A stretch of DNA of 64,000 nt from an uncultured Eubacteriales bacterium (GTDB taxonomy: Bacteria > Bacillota > Clostridia > Peptostreptococcales > Anaerovoracaceae): assembly GCA_902775345.1 (NCBI GenBank), contig CACYLW010000013.1:81570-145569 (forward strand), read 5' to 3'. A program made the position numbers and the translations under genes. Below, piece by piece: positions 26,641 to 34,929 of the stretch (its first letter is position 1; every line of letters starts with the position of its first letter). The notes under the pieces are model-generated. The model was not told the origin of the DNA, did no database searches, and saw only the letters and a program-made list of their open reading frames with translations.

Positions 26641-26669
26641 TTGCAAAAGTGCTGACTGACCCCTATAAT
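26641..26669 (+). promoter_or_regulatory. Promoter inside the ychF-lgt interval
   Basis: TTGCAA (26641-26646), 17 bases, TATAAT (26664-26669), a consensus -10 at ideal spacing, where no protein gene follows on this strand before the tRNAs. Confidence 0.6.
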
Positions 26670-26675
26670 GCTAAT

Positions 26676-26759
26676 AGGGATTGCAAAAGCAATCCTATCT
26701 CTAGTCCCAATACCCTTTTTCGAAAGAGACTGCACCCCTTGCAGTTTCTTTCATTTTTT
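26676..26759 (+). ncRNA. Candidate small RNA with two hairpins
   Basis: About 84 bases from the predicted start to a strong terminator. The first hairpin is GGATTGC-AAAA-GCAATCC (26678-26695). A single-stranded link of about 26 bases follows, ending in CCTTTTT. The second hairpin, GAAAGAGACTGC with GCAGTTTCTTTC (26722-26752, one mismatch), is followed by six T. It has its own promoter and fits between convergent genes. It could instead be a long ychF 3' end with a late terminator. Confidence 0.5.
26722..26759 (+). terminator. Strong intrinsic terminator before lgt
   Basis: Twelve-position stem (26722-26733 with 26741-26752), seven-base loop, T run 26754-26759. It ends transcription from ychF and from the small RNA candidate, five bases before the lgt stop codon. 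Confidence 0.8.
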
Positions 26760-26764
26760 GATAA

Positions 26765-27520
26765 TTACTGTTCCGGAGATTCGATGCGCATGTGAGCTGA
26801 TGCGTATCTGTAGAGAAAGACACCTGCAATGATGGCGCAGATGCTTATGACCTGAGCCTGCTTGAACGGACCTATCATGAGAGAGTCCGTACGGAGGGCT
26901 TCAACAAAGAATCGTTCCAGGGAATAGAAAATAAAATATAAAGCGAGAGTCTGCCCGTTGGCATACCTTTTGTTTTTGTTGAACCAGCTCAGCGCAAAAA
27001 ACAGCAGCAGGCACCATATCGATTCATACAGGAAGGTAGGGTGCACCCTGACGCCGTCTACGAGTATGCCCCATGGAAGGTCTGTAGGCCCTCCGTGAGC
27101 TTCTCCGTTAAAATAGTTTCCCCATCTTCCTATCGACTGGGCAAGGGCAACGGTAGGGACAAAGAGATCGAAAACGTTAAATGGGTTCAGTTTCTTCCGC
27201 CTGCAAATGATAAAGACTGTAATGATGCTGAATATGAGGCCGCCGTGTATGGCCAGCCCTCCGCTCCTTATGTCAAGCATTGAAGGGAGCGTTTTGTAGT
27301 AATCGAGATTAAAGATCACATAATAGACACGCGCGCCGATAACGCCGACAGGCAGCATCCATATGGCTATATCAAGTACATCCTCATCAGTTATTCCGTG
27401 GCGGGGAGCTCTCTTGCATGACAAAAGCACGGCAAGCAACATGCCGCAGGCAATCAGAATGCCATACCACCTGATATCCATTCCGAATATTGTAAAAGCA
27501 ATCGGATCGGGATGTCCCAT
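26765..27520 (-). CDS. lgt: Prolipoprotein diacylglyceryl transferase
   Basis: 251 residues with about seven membrane helices and the signature SIGRWGNYFNGEAHG, containing the conserved Arg and Asn-x-Glu. It moves diacylglycerol from phosphatidylglycerol to the lipobox cysteine of prolipoproteins, such as PotD and the lipoprotein at 10448. The start at 27520 is fixed by GGAGG eight bases upstream; in-frame ATGs further up add an unlikely N-terminus. It is convergent with ychF. Confidence 0.94.
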   Translation of the reverse strand: MGHPDPIAFTIFGMDIRWYGILIACGMLLAVLLSCKRAPRHGITDEDVLDIAIWMLPVGVIGARVYYVIFNLDYYKTLPSMLDIRSGGLAIHGGLIFSIITVFIICRRKKLNPFNVFDLFVPTVALAQSIGRWGNYFNGEAHGGPTDLPWGILVDGVRVHPTFLYESIWCLLLFFALSWFNKNKRYANGQTLALYFIFYSLERFFVEALRTDSLMIGPFKQAQVISICAIIAGVFLYRYASAHMRIESPEQ

Positions 27521-27599
27521 AATACTTGCCTCCATGGTTCGCATAAAATTGTTTATAAACAAATACTGCAATAGTATATCATAATTTTGTGAAATTTTG

Positions 27600-27628
27600 T
27601 TGACAAGCGTTTTTCCATTTGCTAATAT
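27600..27628 (+). promoter_or_regulatory. Promoter of the tRNA cluster
   Basis: Perfect TTGACA (27600-27605), 17 bases, TAATAT (27623-27628), starting about 26 bases before the first tRNA. Its strength fits a stable RNA operon. Confidence 0.75.
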
Positions 27629-27660
27629 AATCAAGCGCGATTGAATGAATCAAGCGATAT

Positions 27661-27737
27661 GGCGGCGTAGCTTAGCTGGCTAGAGCGTCCGGTTCATACC
27701 CGGAAGGTCACTGGTTCAAGTCCAGTCGCCGCTACCA
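27661..27737 (+). tRNA. tRNA-Met (elongator, CAT)
   Basis: Anticodon loop TTCATAC with stem TCCGG/CCGGA, acceptor GGCGGCG/CGCCGCT, encoded CCA. The anticodon stem lacks the three G-C pairs of the initiator, so it is the elongator; a lysidine-modified Ile tRNA is less likely. Confidence 0.92.
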
Positions 27738-27741
27738 TCAT

Positions 27742-27817
27742 GGGATCATAGCTCAGCTGGGAGAGCACCTGCCTTACAAGCAGGGGGTCATAGGTTCGAG
27801 CCCTATTGGTCCCACCA
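27742..27817 (+). tRNA. tRNA-Val (TAC)
   Basis: Acceptor GGGATCA/TGGTCCC, anticodon loop CTTACAA, T loop TTCGAGC, encoded CCA. Confidence 0.95.
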
Positions 27818-27823
27818 TTTTGC

Positions 27824-27900
27824 GGCCGGGTAGTTCAGCTGGTTAGAATGCCAGCCTGTCACGCTGGAGGTCGACGGTTCGAGCCCGTTCCCGGTCGCCA
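27824..27900 (+). tRNA. tRNA-Asp (GTC)
   Basis: Acceptor GGCCGGG/CCCGGTC, anticodon GTC in CTGTCAC, discriminator G, encoded CCA. Confidence 0.95.
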
Positions 27901-27916
27901 CTTTTCAAAAGGGCAT

Positions 27917-27993
27917 GGTGGGTGTCGTCAAGTGGTTAAGACCCTGGGTTGTGGCTCCAGTATTCGTGGGTTCGAATCCCACCATCCACCCCA
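27917..27993 (+). tRNA. tRNA-His (GTG)
   Basis: Acceptor GTGGGTG/CATCCAC with the extra 5' G (-1) opposite discriminator C, anticodon GTG, encoded CCA. Confidence 0.95.
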
Positions 27994-28041
27994 AAACTTT
28001 TCTTTAATAAATGGCTTTATGATATGTTGCACATAATTTGA

Positions 28042-28116
28042 TGGGGTATAGCCAAGCGGTAAGGCAACGGATTCTGATTCCGTCATTCGTAGGTTCGAAT
28101 CCTACTACCCTAGCCA
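28042..28116 (+). tRNA. tRNA-Gln (CTG)
   Basis: Acceptor TGGGGTA/TACCCTA, anticodon loop TTCTGAT giving CTG, T loop TTCGAAT, encoded CCA. It reads CAG; a TTG isoacceptor must lie elsewhere. Confidence 0.93.
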
Positions 28117-28123
28117 GGAAAAA

Positions 28124-28146
28124 GAGGGACTCTCAGGAGTCCCTCG
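28124..28146. repeat. Hairpin between tRNA-Gln and tRNA-Cys
   Basis: GAGGGACTC and GAGTCCCTC arms around a four-base TCAG-type loop, between two tRNAs, with no T run. It may act as a processing or partial termination signal. Confidence 0.55.
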
Positions 28147-28153
28147 TCTATAC

Positions 28154-28227
<74 letters not shown>

Positions 28228-28232
28228 GCCGA

Positions 28233-28260
28233 AAAGACTGCACAAGCGGTCTTTTTCTTT
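28233..28260 (+). terminator. Terminator of the tRNA cluster
   Basis: AAAGACTGC pairs with GCGGTCTTT around ACAA-type loop, followed by TTTTTCTTTT. Confidence 0.8.
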
Positions 28261-28338
28261 TATCAGCACTTTTTCTGATGAAAGTATATGTATATAATAA
28301 TCAAAAGTATTTACAGGACCAGAGAGGGTTTCAGGCCA

Positions 28339-29424
28339 ATGAAAAAAACAACTAAGAATCGTCTGTTCAGAAGGACCGCGGCACTGATGGCGGCAATGAT
28401 GCTGCTTATTTCCGCTACAGTCATGTTGAGCGGCTGCAGGAGCGGTGTGAACGGTGAAGTGTACGTCTACTGCTACGGCGACTATTTTGATCCTATGCTG
28501 CTCGAAGACTTTGAGGCAGAGACGGGTATCAGGGTCATTCCTGACTACTACGACACGGCTGAAGAGATGTATACAGTGCTTGAGAATAATGCGACAACGT
28601 ATGACTGCGTATGTACGTCGGACTATATGGTCCAGCGCATGATAGAAAACGATATGCTGGCTGACCTTAACAAGGACAACATTCCTGAGGTGAGCAATAT
28701 TGCTGATATTTACATGAAGAAGTCGGAGTCGTTTGACCCGGGCAACAAGTATTCCGTGCCTTATCAGCTTGGCATTGCCGGCATTCTTTACAATAAAAAA
28801 ATGGTGGGTGACGTCGAGATCGATTCATGGGATGACCTCTGGAACGAGAAGTTCAAAAACAGCCTTGTAATGCCTGACAGCGTGCGTGACGCTTTTATGA
28901 TAGGTCTGAAGAAACTCGGTTATTCGGCAAATTCTACCAGTGAGGAAGAAATTAAGGCAGCGGCCGATGAGCTTATAAATCAGAAACCTCTTGTATATAA
29001 GTACGCAAACGATTCAGCACGTGATCTTCTGGCAAACGGATCCGCAGCGGTCGGAGTCGTATGGAACGGAGAATACATTTATACGAAAGACCTTAATGAA
29101 GATGTTGAGTTCGTCATTCCAGAGGAAGGCTCGGAGTTCTTCATTGACTCATGGGTCATCCCTAAGGAAGCGGTCAACAAGGATAAGGCTGAAGCCTGGA
29201 TCAACTTCCTCTGTAAGGCGGAGGTAGCGGCAAAGAATTTCGACTATCTTTACTATACTACTCCGAATGAGGCTGCACTCGATCTGATAGATGAAGAGTA
29301 TCTCGAAGAGAAGGCGGTATTCCCTGATGAGGCTACGGTCGATGACTGCGAGTCTCTCGTTACGCTTGATCCGGATACAACAAAGCTTTACAGCGATTAC
29401 TGGAAAAAGGTTAAATCAAAGTGA
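28339..29424 (+). CDS. potD: Spermidine/putrescine-binding lipoprotein
   Basis: 361 residues. An Arg/Lys-rich start, a hydrophobic core and lipobox LSGC (Cys 33) mark an exported lipoprotein. The mature part is a periplasmic-binding fold of the polyamine group: VYCYGDYFDPMLLEDFE, YDCVCTSDYMVQRMI, and VVWNGEYIYTK with aromatic and acidic residues for amine binding. It should serve the PotABC importer encoded 14 kb upstream. The start at 28339 (MKKTTKN) gives a normal signal peptide; an in-frame ATG at 28288 does not. A TATAAT sits at 28293-28298. Confidence 0.92.
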   Translation: MKKTTKNRLFRRTAALMAAMMLLISATVMLSGCRSGVNGEVYVYCYGDYFDPMLLEDFEAETGIRVIPDYYDTAEEMYTVLENNATTYDCVCTSDYMVQRMIENDMLADLNKDNIPEVSNIADIYMKKSESFDPGNKYSVPYQLGIAGILYNKKMVGDVEIDSWDDLWNEKFKNSLVMPDSVRDAFMIGLKKLGYSANSTSEEEIKAAADELINQKPLVYKYANDSARDLLANGSAAVGVVWNGEYIYTKDLNEDVEFVIPEEGSEFFIDSWVIPKEAVNKDKAEAWINFLCKAEVAAKNFDYLYYTTPNEAALDLIDEEYLEEKAVFPDEATVDDCESLVTLDPDTTKLYSDYWKKVKSK

Positions 29425-30329
29425 AAGAATTGAAAAACAGGCTTGATACGGCCGAAAAGAGAAAGAACGCGATCAGAAGGGTAGCTCTCGTAATAGGGGG
29501 CAACCTTCTTTTTGCAATTGGCATCAATGTCATCATTACACCGATGAATCTTTACAGCAGCGGATTTACGGGTATGTCGATGCTGCTCAGAATGTTCCTC
29601 GTAGATGTTCTGCATGCACCTCAGATACCCGGCCTGGACTATCTGGGCATAATATACTGGCTGCTCAACATGCCGCTGTTTGTTCTGGCCTATAAGGCTC
29701 TGGGAAAAGAATTCTGCGTAACAACAGTGATATCGATCGGAATAGCCTCGCTGTGCATGTCGCTGGTGCCGGTAGCTTCAAAGCCGGTCTTTGATGACTA
29801 TCTGACCGCATGCCTCGTGGGAGGCCTCGTTTCCGGAACAGGCGCAGGTCTGGTGCTCAAGGGAGGAACGTCAGGAGGCGGCCAGGATATAATAGGCGTG
29901 GCGCTGTCAAAGACACATCCGAATTTCAGCGTAGGCAAGATATCCATAGCCATAAATACAGTCATTTACGGAGTATGCTTTTTCCTGTTCGATATCCGCA
30001 TCGTTGTATATTCGATGATATTCGCTGTCGTCAACGCGCTTGCGCTTGATTATCAGCATACTCAGAACAGAAATGTTCAGGTGATGATATTCACCAAGAA
30101 AGAGGGAATAACCGATAAAGTCATAAGTGAGGTCAGAAGGGGACTGACTTACTGGCACGGGGCAGGAGGATATACCGATGAAGACACCTACGTGCTTACT
30201 ACCATGGTAACAAAGTACGAGCTCCCAAGGCTCATCAGCATAGTTAAGGAAGTGGACCCGAACGCATTCGTCATGGTGAATGAGGGTACAAAGATATACG
30301 GCAACTTCGAAAAGCGCTTCACTGAATGA
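29421..30329 (+). CDS. YitT family membrane protein (second copy)
   Basis: 302 residues, GTG start overlapping the potD stop. Two hydrophobic halves carry the glycine motifs YSSGFTGMSMLL and LKGGTSGGGQDIIG, then a C-terminal DUF2179 domain (about 215-302). It is the same family as the protein at 23371 but clearly diverged, without its long charged N-terminus. Coupling to potD is noteworthy, since the family's substrate is unknown; a relation to polyamine or small-molecule transport is speculation. Confidence 0.88.
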   Translation: MKELKNRLDTAEKRKNAIRRVALVIGGNLLFAIGINVIITPMNLYSSGFTGMSMLLRMFLVDVLHAPQIPGLDYLGIIYWLLNMPLFVLAYKALGKEFCVTTVISIGIASLCMSLVPVASKPVFDDYLTACLVGGLVSGTGAGLVLKGGTSGGGQDIIGVALSKTHPNFSVGKISIAINTVIYGVCFFLFDIRIVVYSMIFAVVNALALDYQHTQNRNVQVMIFTKKEGITDKVISEVRRGLTYWHGAGGYTDEDTYVLTTMVTKYELPRLISIVKEVDPNAFVMVNEGTKIYGNFEKRFTE

Positions 30330-30341
30330 TGGAGGTAATAA

Positions 30342-30385
30342 AAAAGCCTTCGCGGATCCTGACCGGCCGCGAAGGCTTTTTATTT
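30342..30385. terminator. Bidirectional terminator
   Basis: Fourteen perfect pairs, AAAAGCCTTCGCGG (30342-30355) with CCGCGAAGGCTTTT (30367-30380), flanked by A and T runs; serves both yitT and the convergent Na/Pi gene. Confidence 0.9.
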
Positions 30386-32333
30386 ATTTTGCATTGTCCT
30401 TCCTGTTCTCTTTTCTTTTTTCTTTTCTGCTGTCTCTCTTATTGCCTTTCTTATTGTCTTTTTCATCGCCTTTCTTATCGCTGTCCTGCCGGTCTTCCGC
30501 AACAGGAATGTTCTCAAGCGGATCAGCGATGGCCGGTATGGCTTTAAGCTCATCGAAGTACTTGCTGTAGTCATCGCTGTAAGCCTTCAGATATCTGTCT
30601 GAAGCTGAATGATGCAGTTCGTGTACAAATGAGTGTTCCTGACCGAAAATGGAACTGTCTTCGCCCTCCATTATGTAAATGGCGATATCACTGCATTTGT
30701 CTGAAATGTGCTCCACATTGGTAAGAATGGCCTGATAGCGGATGCCGTTGATAGGATCACACAGATGGTTTACCATCCTGTAGACATGTCTTCCGTTCAG
30801 CTCTTCTACGAGGTCGTCGATCACCTCCTCAAGAGGCTCGACCCTTGCCGCCATGGCCGCGCTCTTGGCTTTATATGCGCGCGAGGTTATATCCATGATC
30901 TCATAGATGGAATCGAACGCGACGCGGAGTTCAGCCAGAGCTGTTTCAGAGAACCGCTTGTTTTCGCTTCTCAGTGTGTTGACCTCTTCAGCAATGTTTA
31001 CCGCCAGGTCGCCGATACGTTCATAACAGATAAGCGCCTTGAGAACTCTGTTCTGATGCTGGTTGTCAATATCTCTCGTGACATAAGGTGAAAGGGAAAC
31101 AACGTATTTGTTCGCAGCATCAGTCATGCTGTCGAGCAGATTCTCACGGGCTTCTATGCGGCTGTCACGCTTAGGATCATAATTGTAGATCTGCTGTACT
31201 GCAGCATCGAAGTTATGGGCTGCGATCTCGCTCATCTCAATTACTACACTTTCAGCCTGATCCAGCGCGAGAGCAGGGGATGTGAAAAGGCGTTCGTCGA
31301 GAGCGTCGAGGGCTGCGATGGCGTTTTTATCTTCTTCGTCTATAGGCTCATCTTTTACGATACTTATACTTATCCTCTCCATTACACCGGTGAACGGAAG
31401 AAGAAGTACGGCAGGTATGAGTCTGAAGCATCCGTGGATATTGGCTACTCCTCCGGAATTCAGTGTTGCTGTCCACAGCGTGTCGCTGATAATGCCGGTC
31501 TTTCTGCCGATGAATACGAGCAGGAAGCAGATGATCGCGGCAAATACGTTATATACGATGTGAACGACCGCGGTGCGTCTCTGTACAGGCTTGGCACCGA
31601 TCCTGCTTACAAGATATGTCGTGAGGCAGTCTCCGATATTGACTCCGATGATGACTGCAAATACAGCGCTGAAAGATACACCTACCGAACTCGCGATCGA
31701 CTGGATGATACCGACTACCGCGGATGAACTCTGAACGACACCTGTTACAAGAACACCTGAGAGGAAACCGAGGGCGTAGTTGTTCGAGAAAGCTGTCAGC
31801 AGATGGCTCAGGGATTCTCCGAAGCCTGACACAACATTGCTCATGTAGATAAGGCCCATGAAGAGGATACCGAATCCGCAGGCGACAGAACCAACTGTCT
31901 TATAAGAGCCTGACTTTAAAAACATGATGCACACTATTCCGATGACAAGTGCAAGAGGGGCCAGATTGTCAGCCTTGAAGAAATACAGGGGACTGTCCAT
32001 GCCCGAGCTGACGTCCATCAGCCTAATGATCTGAGCTGTTATGGCTGTTCCTACATTGGCGCCGAGGACTATGCCTACAGACTGATGGAATGTAAGGAAT
32101 CCGGCTCCGACGAGGCCTACGGTTATGACAATGGTTGCGGTTGAACTCTGTATTATGCAGGCTACGAGCATGCCAAGCAGAAAGCCCATGACAGGCTTGT
32201 TGGTAACCTTTGCAAGAGCGGTCTTCATCGCTCCTCCCGATGAGCTCTTGAGCCCGTCACCCATGACTCTCATACCGTAAAGGAACATCGAGAGTCCGCC
32301 TAAAAAGGCAATTACATTATAAAATATTTCCAT
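30384..32333 (-). CDS. Na+/phosphate cotransporter with PhoU-like domain
   Basis: 649 residues. The first 330 form a NptA/NPT2-like membrane domain with two inverted QSS motifs, IIQSSTATIVITVG and VVQSSSAVVGIIQS. Residues from about 360 to 600 form two PhoU-like helical bundles (LICYERIGDLAVNIAEEV). A very basic, glutamate-mixed tail (about 620-649, many K, R, E, N) ends the protein. It imports phosphate with sodium or acts as its regulator. The start at 32333 (MEIFYN) follows GGAGG by 12 bases. Confidence 0.92.
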   Translation of the reverse strand: MEIFYNVIAFLGGLSMFLYGMRVMGDGLKSSSGGAMKTALAKVTNKPVMGFLLGMLVACIIQSSTATIVITVGLVGAGFLTFHQSVGIVLGANVGTAITAQIIRLMDVSSGMDSPLYFFKADNLAPLALVIGIVCIMFLKSGSYKTVGSVACGFGILFMGLIYMSNVVSGFGESLSHLLTAFSNNYALGFLSGVLVTGVVQSSSAVVGIIQSIASSVGVSFSAVFAVIIGVNIGDCLTTYLVSRIGAKPVQRRTAVVHIVYNVFAAIICFLLVFIGRKTGIISDTLWTATLNSGGVANIHGCFRLIPAVLLLPFTGVMERISISIVKDEPIDEEDKNAIAALDALDERLFTSPALALDQAESVVIEMSEIAAHNFDAAVQQIYNYDPKRDSRIEARENLLDSMTDAANKYVVSLSPYVTRDIDNQHQNRVLKALICYERIGDLAVNIAEEVNTLRSENKRFSETALAELRVAFDSIYEIMDITSRAYKAKSAAMAARVEPLEEVIDDLVEELNGRHVYRMVNHLCDPINGIRYQAILTNVEHISDKCSDIAIYIMEGEDSSIFGQEHSFVHELHHSASDRYLKAYSDDYSKYFDELKAIPAIADPLENIPVAEDRQDSDKKGDEKDNKKGNKRDSRKEKRKENRKDNAK

Positions 32334-32465
32334 ACAATGACTGATCCTCCGATTTGGATTAAAACATGAATAATGCAGTATCCCAATCATTCCCCAATAT
32401 AGTATAAAGAACGGAACTGTCAAAAATCAATTATTCTGAATTATATAATGCATGAAAAATGACTG

Positions 32466-32494
32466 TTGACATATTCCTACCGAAAGAGTAGGAT
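32466..32494 (+). promoter_or_regulatory. isc operon promoter with overlapping dyad (likely Rrf2/IscR operator)
   Basis: TTGACA (32466-32471), 17 bases, TAGGAT (32489-32494). The dyad TCCTAC (32475-32480) and GTAGGA (32488-32493) fills the spacer and -10. A regulator bound there would block RNA polymerase; the first gene encodes an Rrf2 regulator, so autorepression is expected. The 220 bases between this operon and the Na/Pi gene show nothing else. Confidence 0.65.
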
Positions 32495-32555
32495 TTATCT
32501 GGTGCCTTACGGGGTTACGACGAAAAGTATACATAAAGAAAGGGGAACTTCAGAT

Positions 32556-33011
32556 ATGATGGTTTCAACCAAGGGCAGATATGCTCTGACCGTAATGGTT
32601 GATCTGGCCCGTAAAGGGGAAGATGGCTATGTTTCGCTTTCAGACATAGCAGAGAGCGAGAATCTCTCCATGAAATATCTTGAAAGTATAATCGCCATTC
32701 TCAATAAGGGCGGCATGCTCAAGAGTCAGAGAGGAAAGAACGGCGGCTACATGCTTGCGCGGGAGCCTAAGGATTATACTATCAATGAGATACTGCTCCT
32801 GACAGAGGGAACACTGGCGCCGGTCAACTGCATAATGCAGGAGGGCGTGCAGTGCGAAAAGGCTGCTACATGCAGTACGCTTCCGCTGTGGGCAGGCCTC
32901 GACAAGGCAATAGAGAACTACCTGAAGGGGATAACCCTTGAAGACATAATCACTGGCAACCGCAAAAAAATGCTGGGCGATTACTGCGAAAGCTGTGACC
33001 CGGCAGAATAG
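32556..33011 (+). CDS. iscR: Rrf2 family regulator (IscR-like)
   Basis: 151 residues. A winged-helix N-terminus (VSTKGRYALTVMVDLA, then the recognition helix in LSMKYLESIIAILNKGG) precedes three cysteines in a C-x7-C-x5-C pattern near 95-110 suited to an Fe-S cluster, plus CESC near the end. IscR-type proteins sense Fe-S status and repress their own operon. The start at 32556 follows AAAGGGGA. The genes iscS and iscU lie directly downstream and a promoter dyad upstream. Confidence 0.88.
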   Translation: MMVSTKGRYALTVMVDLARKGEDGYVSLSDIAESENLSMKYLESIIAILNKGGMLKSQRGKNGGYMLAREPKDYTINEILLLTEGTLAPVNCIMQEGVQCEKAATCSTLPLWAGLDKAIENYLKGITLEDIITGNRKKMLGDYCESCDPAE

Positions 33012-33033
33012 ATATTCAGGAGGAACATTTTTT

Positions 33034-34242
33034 ATGAGAGTTTATGCTGACAATGCCGCAACAACATACCTCAGCAAGACGGCAAGAGACAAGCTCATAC
33101 AGTGTCTTGATGAGTACAACGGCAATCCGAACAGCCTTCACAGTGACGGACAGCGCACTCAGGAGGTGCTCGATGAAGCCAGGGCAATAGTGGCGGAGTG
33201 CATCAATGCCGCAAGACCAAACGAGATCTACTTTACATCGGGTGGATCTGAGGCAGACAATCAGGCGCTGATTTCCGCAGCAAGGGGACTGAAGGCCAAG
33301 GGGAAAAAGCACCTTATAACACTCAATATCGAACACCATGCGATCCTTCACACCATGCGCAAGCTCGAGGGCGAGGGCTTCGAGGTAACATATCTTGCAC
33401 CGAAGTCAAACGGCATAGTTGATGTAAAGGACGTGGAGGATGCCATCAGGGATGATACTGCACTGGTAAGCATCATGTTCGCAAACAACGAAATGGGCGC
33501 CATACAGCCTATACCTGAGATCGGTGCTCTCTGCAAGGCAAAAAAAGTGCTGTTCCATACGGATTCCGTACAGGCTGCGGCTCATCTGCCAATAGACGTA
33601 CAGGCGATGAACATAGACATGCTCTCCATGTCAGGCCATAAATTCCATGGCCCGAAGGGAGTAGGAATACTCTACGCGCGTAACGGCATAAAGCTTGTTA
33701 ACGTAATAGAGGGAGGAGCCCAGGAGAGAGGAAAACGTGCAGGAACGGTAAACGTGCCTGGTATAGCAGCCATGGCAGCAGCACTCAAGGAAGGGTGCGA
33801 CAACATGGAAGAAAACATGAGCAAAGTCAGAGCTCTCAGGGACAGGCTCATTGAGGGGCTTAAGGACATTCCTTATTCACAGCTCAACGGAGATCCCGTG
33901 AAGAGACTGCCGGGCAACGTCAACTGGTCGTTCGAGGGAGTAGAAGGCGAGAGCCTGCTGCTGCATCTCGACATGTACGGCATCGAATGCTCATCGGGAA
34001 GCGCATGTACTAGCGAATCGCTCGATCCGTCCCACGTTCTGCTGGGCATGGGAGTGCCTGTCGAGGCAGCACACGGATCATTGAGATTCAGCCTGGATAT
34101 CGACAATACTGAAGAACAGATCGATTACATAATCGAAAAAGTGCATCAGGTAGTTGAACACTACAGAAGCATGTCACCATATTGGGAAGACCTGCTGACA
34201 GGCAAGAGAGAACACTGCATACCTGAGTACTGGAACAAATAG
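33034..34242 (+). CDS. iscS: Cysteine desulfurase (NifS/IscS)
   Basis: 402 residues. PLP lysine K203 in SMSGHKFHGPKG, N-terminal YADNAATT, TSGGSEADNQAL, NIEHHA, and the persulfide cysteine C325 in SSGSACTSES. It releases sulfur from cysteine to the scaffold protein encoded next. AGGAGG lies 10 bases before the ATG at 33034. It could also provide sulfur or selenium for other pathways in the window, which is inference. Confidence 0.96.
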   Translation: MRVYADNAATTYLSKTARDKLIQCLDEYNGNPNSLHSDGQRTQEVLDEARAIVAECINAARPNEIYFTSGGSEADNQALISAARGLKAKGKKHLITLNIEHHAILHTMRKLEGEGFEVTYLAPKSNGIVDVKDVEDAIRDDTALVSIMFANNEMGAIQPIPEIGALCKAKKVLFHTDSVQAAAHLPIDVQAMNIDMLSMSGHKFHGPKGVGILYARNGIKLVNVIEGGAQERGKRAGTVNVPGIAAMAAALKEGCDNMEENMSKVRALRDRLIEGLKDIPYSQLNGDPVKRLPGNVNWSFEGVEGESLLLHLDMYGIECSSGSACTSESLDPSHVLLGMGVPVEAAHGSLRFSLDIDNTEEQIDYIIEKVHQVVEHYRSMSPYWEDLLTGKREHCIPEYWNK

Positions 34243-34253
34243 GAGGAAATAAA

Positions 34254-34673
34254 ATGTCATTATATACAGATAAAGTAATGGATCATTTCGAGCATCCGCG
34301 CAACGTAGGAGTAATTGAGGACGCTGACGGTGTAGGCGAAGTCGGAAACCCTGTCTGCGGAGACATCATGAAGATGTATCTGAAGGTAGAGGACGATAAG
34401 ATTGTTGACGTCAAGTTCAAGACTTTCGGCTGCGGCAGTGCCATCGCTACAAGCTCAATGGCTACGGAACTCATCAAGGGAAAGTCCCTTGACGAAGCGC
34501 TTGAGCTTACAAACAAGGCGGTCGTCGATGCTCTCGACGGACTTCCAGCCAGAAAGATCCACTGTTCGGTACTTGCGGAAGATGCAATCAAGGCAGCCCT
34601 TGTAGATTACTACACAAGATCCGGCAGGGAGATGCCTGAGAGCCTGGTAGGATTCGAACCACACGAAGACTGA
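34254..34673 (+). CDS. iscU: Fe-S cluster scaffold protein (NifU/IscU)
   Basis: 139 residues, the U-type scaffold only. The cluster cysteines are Cys 35 (GNPVCGD), Cys 60 (TFGCGSAIATSS) and one in KIHCSVLAEDA near 105. The C-terminal extension YTRSGREMPESL is typical of clostridial forms. It is 11 bases after iscS. Confidence 0.95.
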   Translation: MSLYTDKVMDHFEHPRNVGVIEDADGVGEVGNPVCGDIMKMYLKVEDDKIVDVKFKTFGCGSAIATSSMATELIKGKSLDEALELTNKAVVDALDGLPARKIHCSVLAEDAIKAALVDYYTRSGREMPESLVGFEPHED

Positions 34674-34719
34674 TCATTGAAAAGTCCGTGTTTCAGCGCT
34701 GTTCAATAAAAATACAGGG

Positions 34720-34760
34720 TCACGTTTCCGGTGAAAATATCCGGAGCGTGATTCTTTATT
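34720..34760 (+). terminator. isc operon terminator
   Basis: TCACG (34720-34724) with CGTGA (34747-34751), inner TCCGG/CCGGA, then TTCTTTATT. The following 170 bases to the RDD gene hold only a TATAAT at 34863-34868. Confidence 0.65.
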
Positions 34761-34929
34761 GTTGTCCGGACGAAGACGGAATCAAAGCGGAAGACCCGCA
34801 CACAGCTGCGAAAAAGGACATAGAAATTCATCAAATCTATAAAAAAGTTAACAATTGTGTTGTATAATGACTTGGTAGTTTTTGCCCGGCGCAGAAACTG
34901 CCAATAGACAATAAGCTGGAGATCAATAG

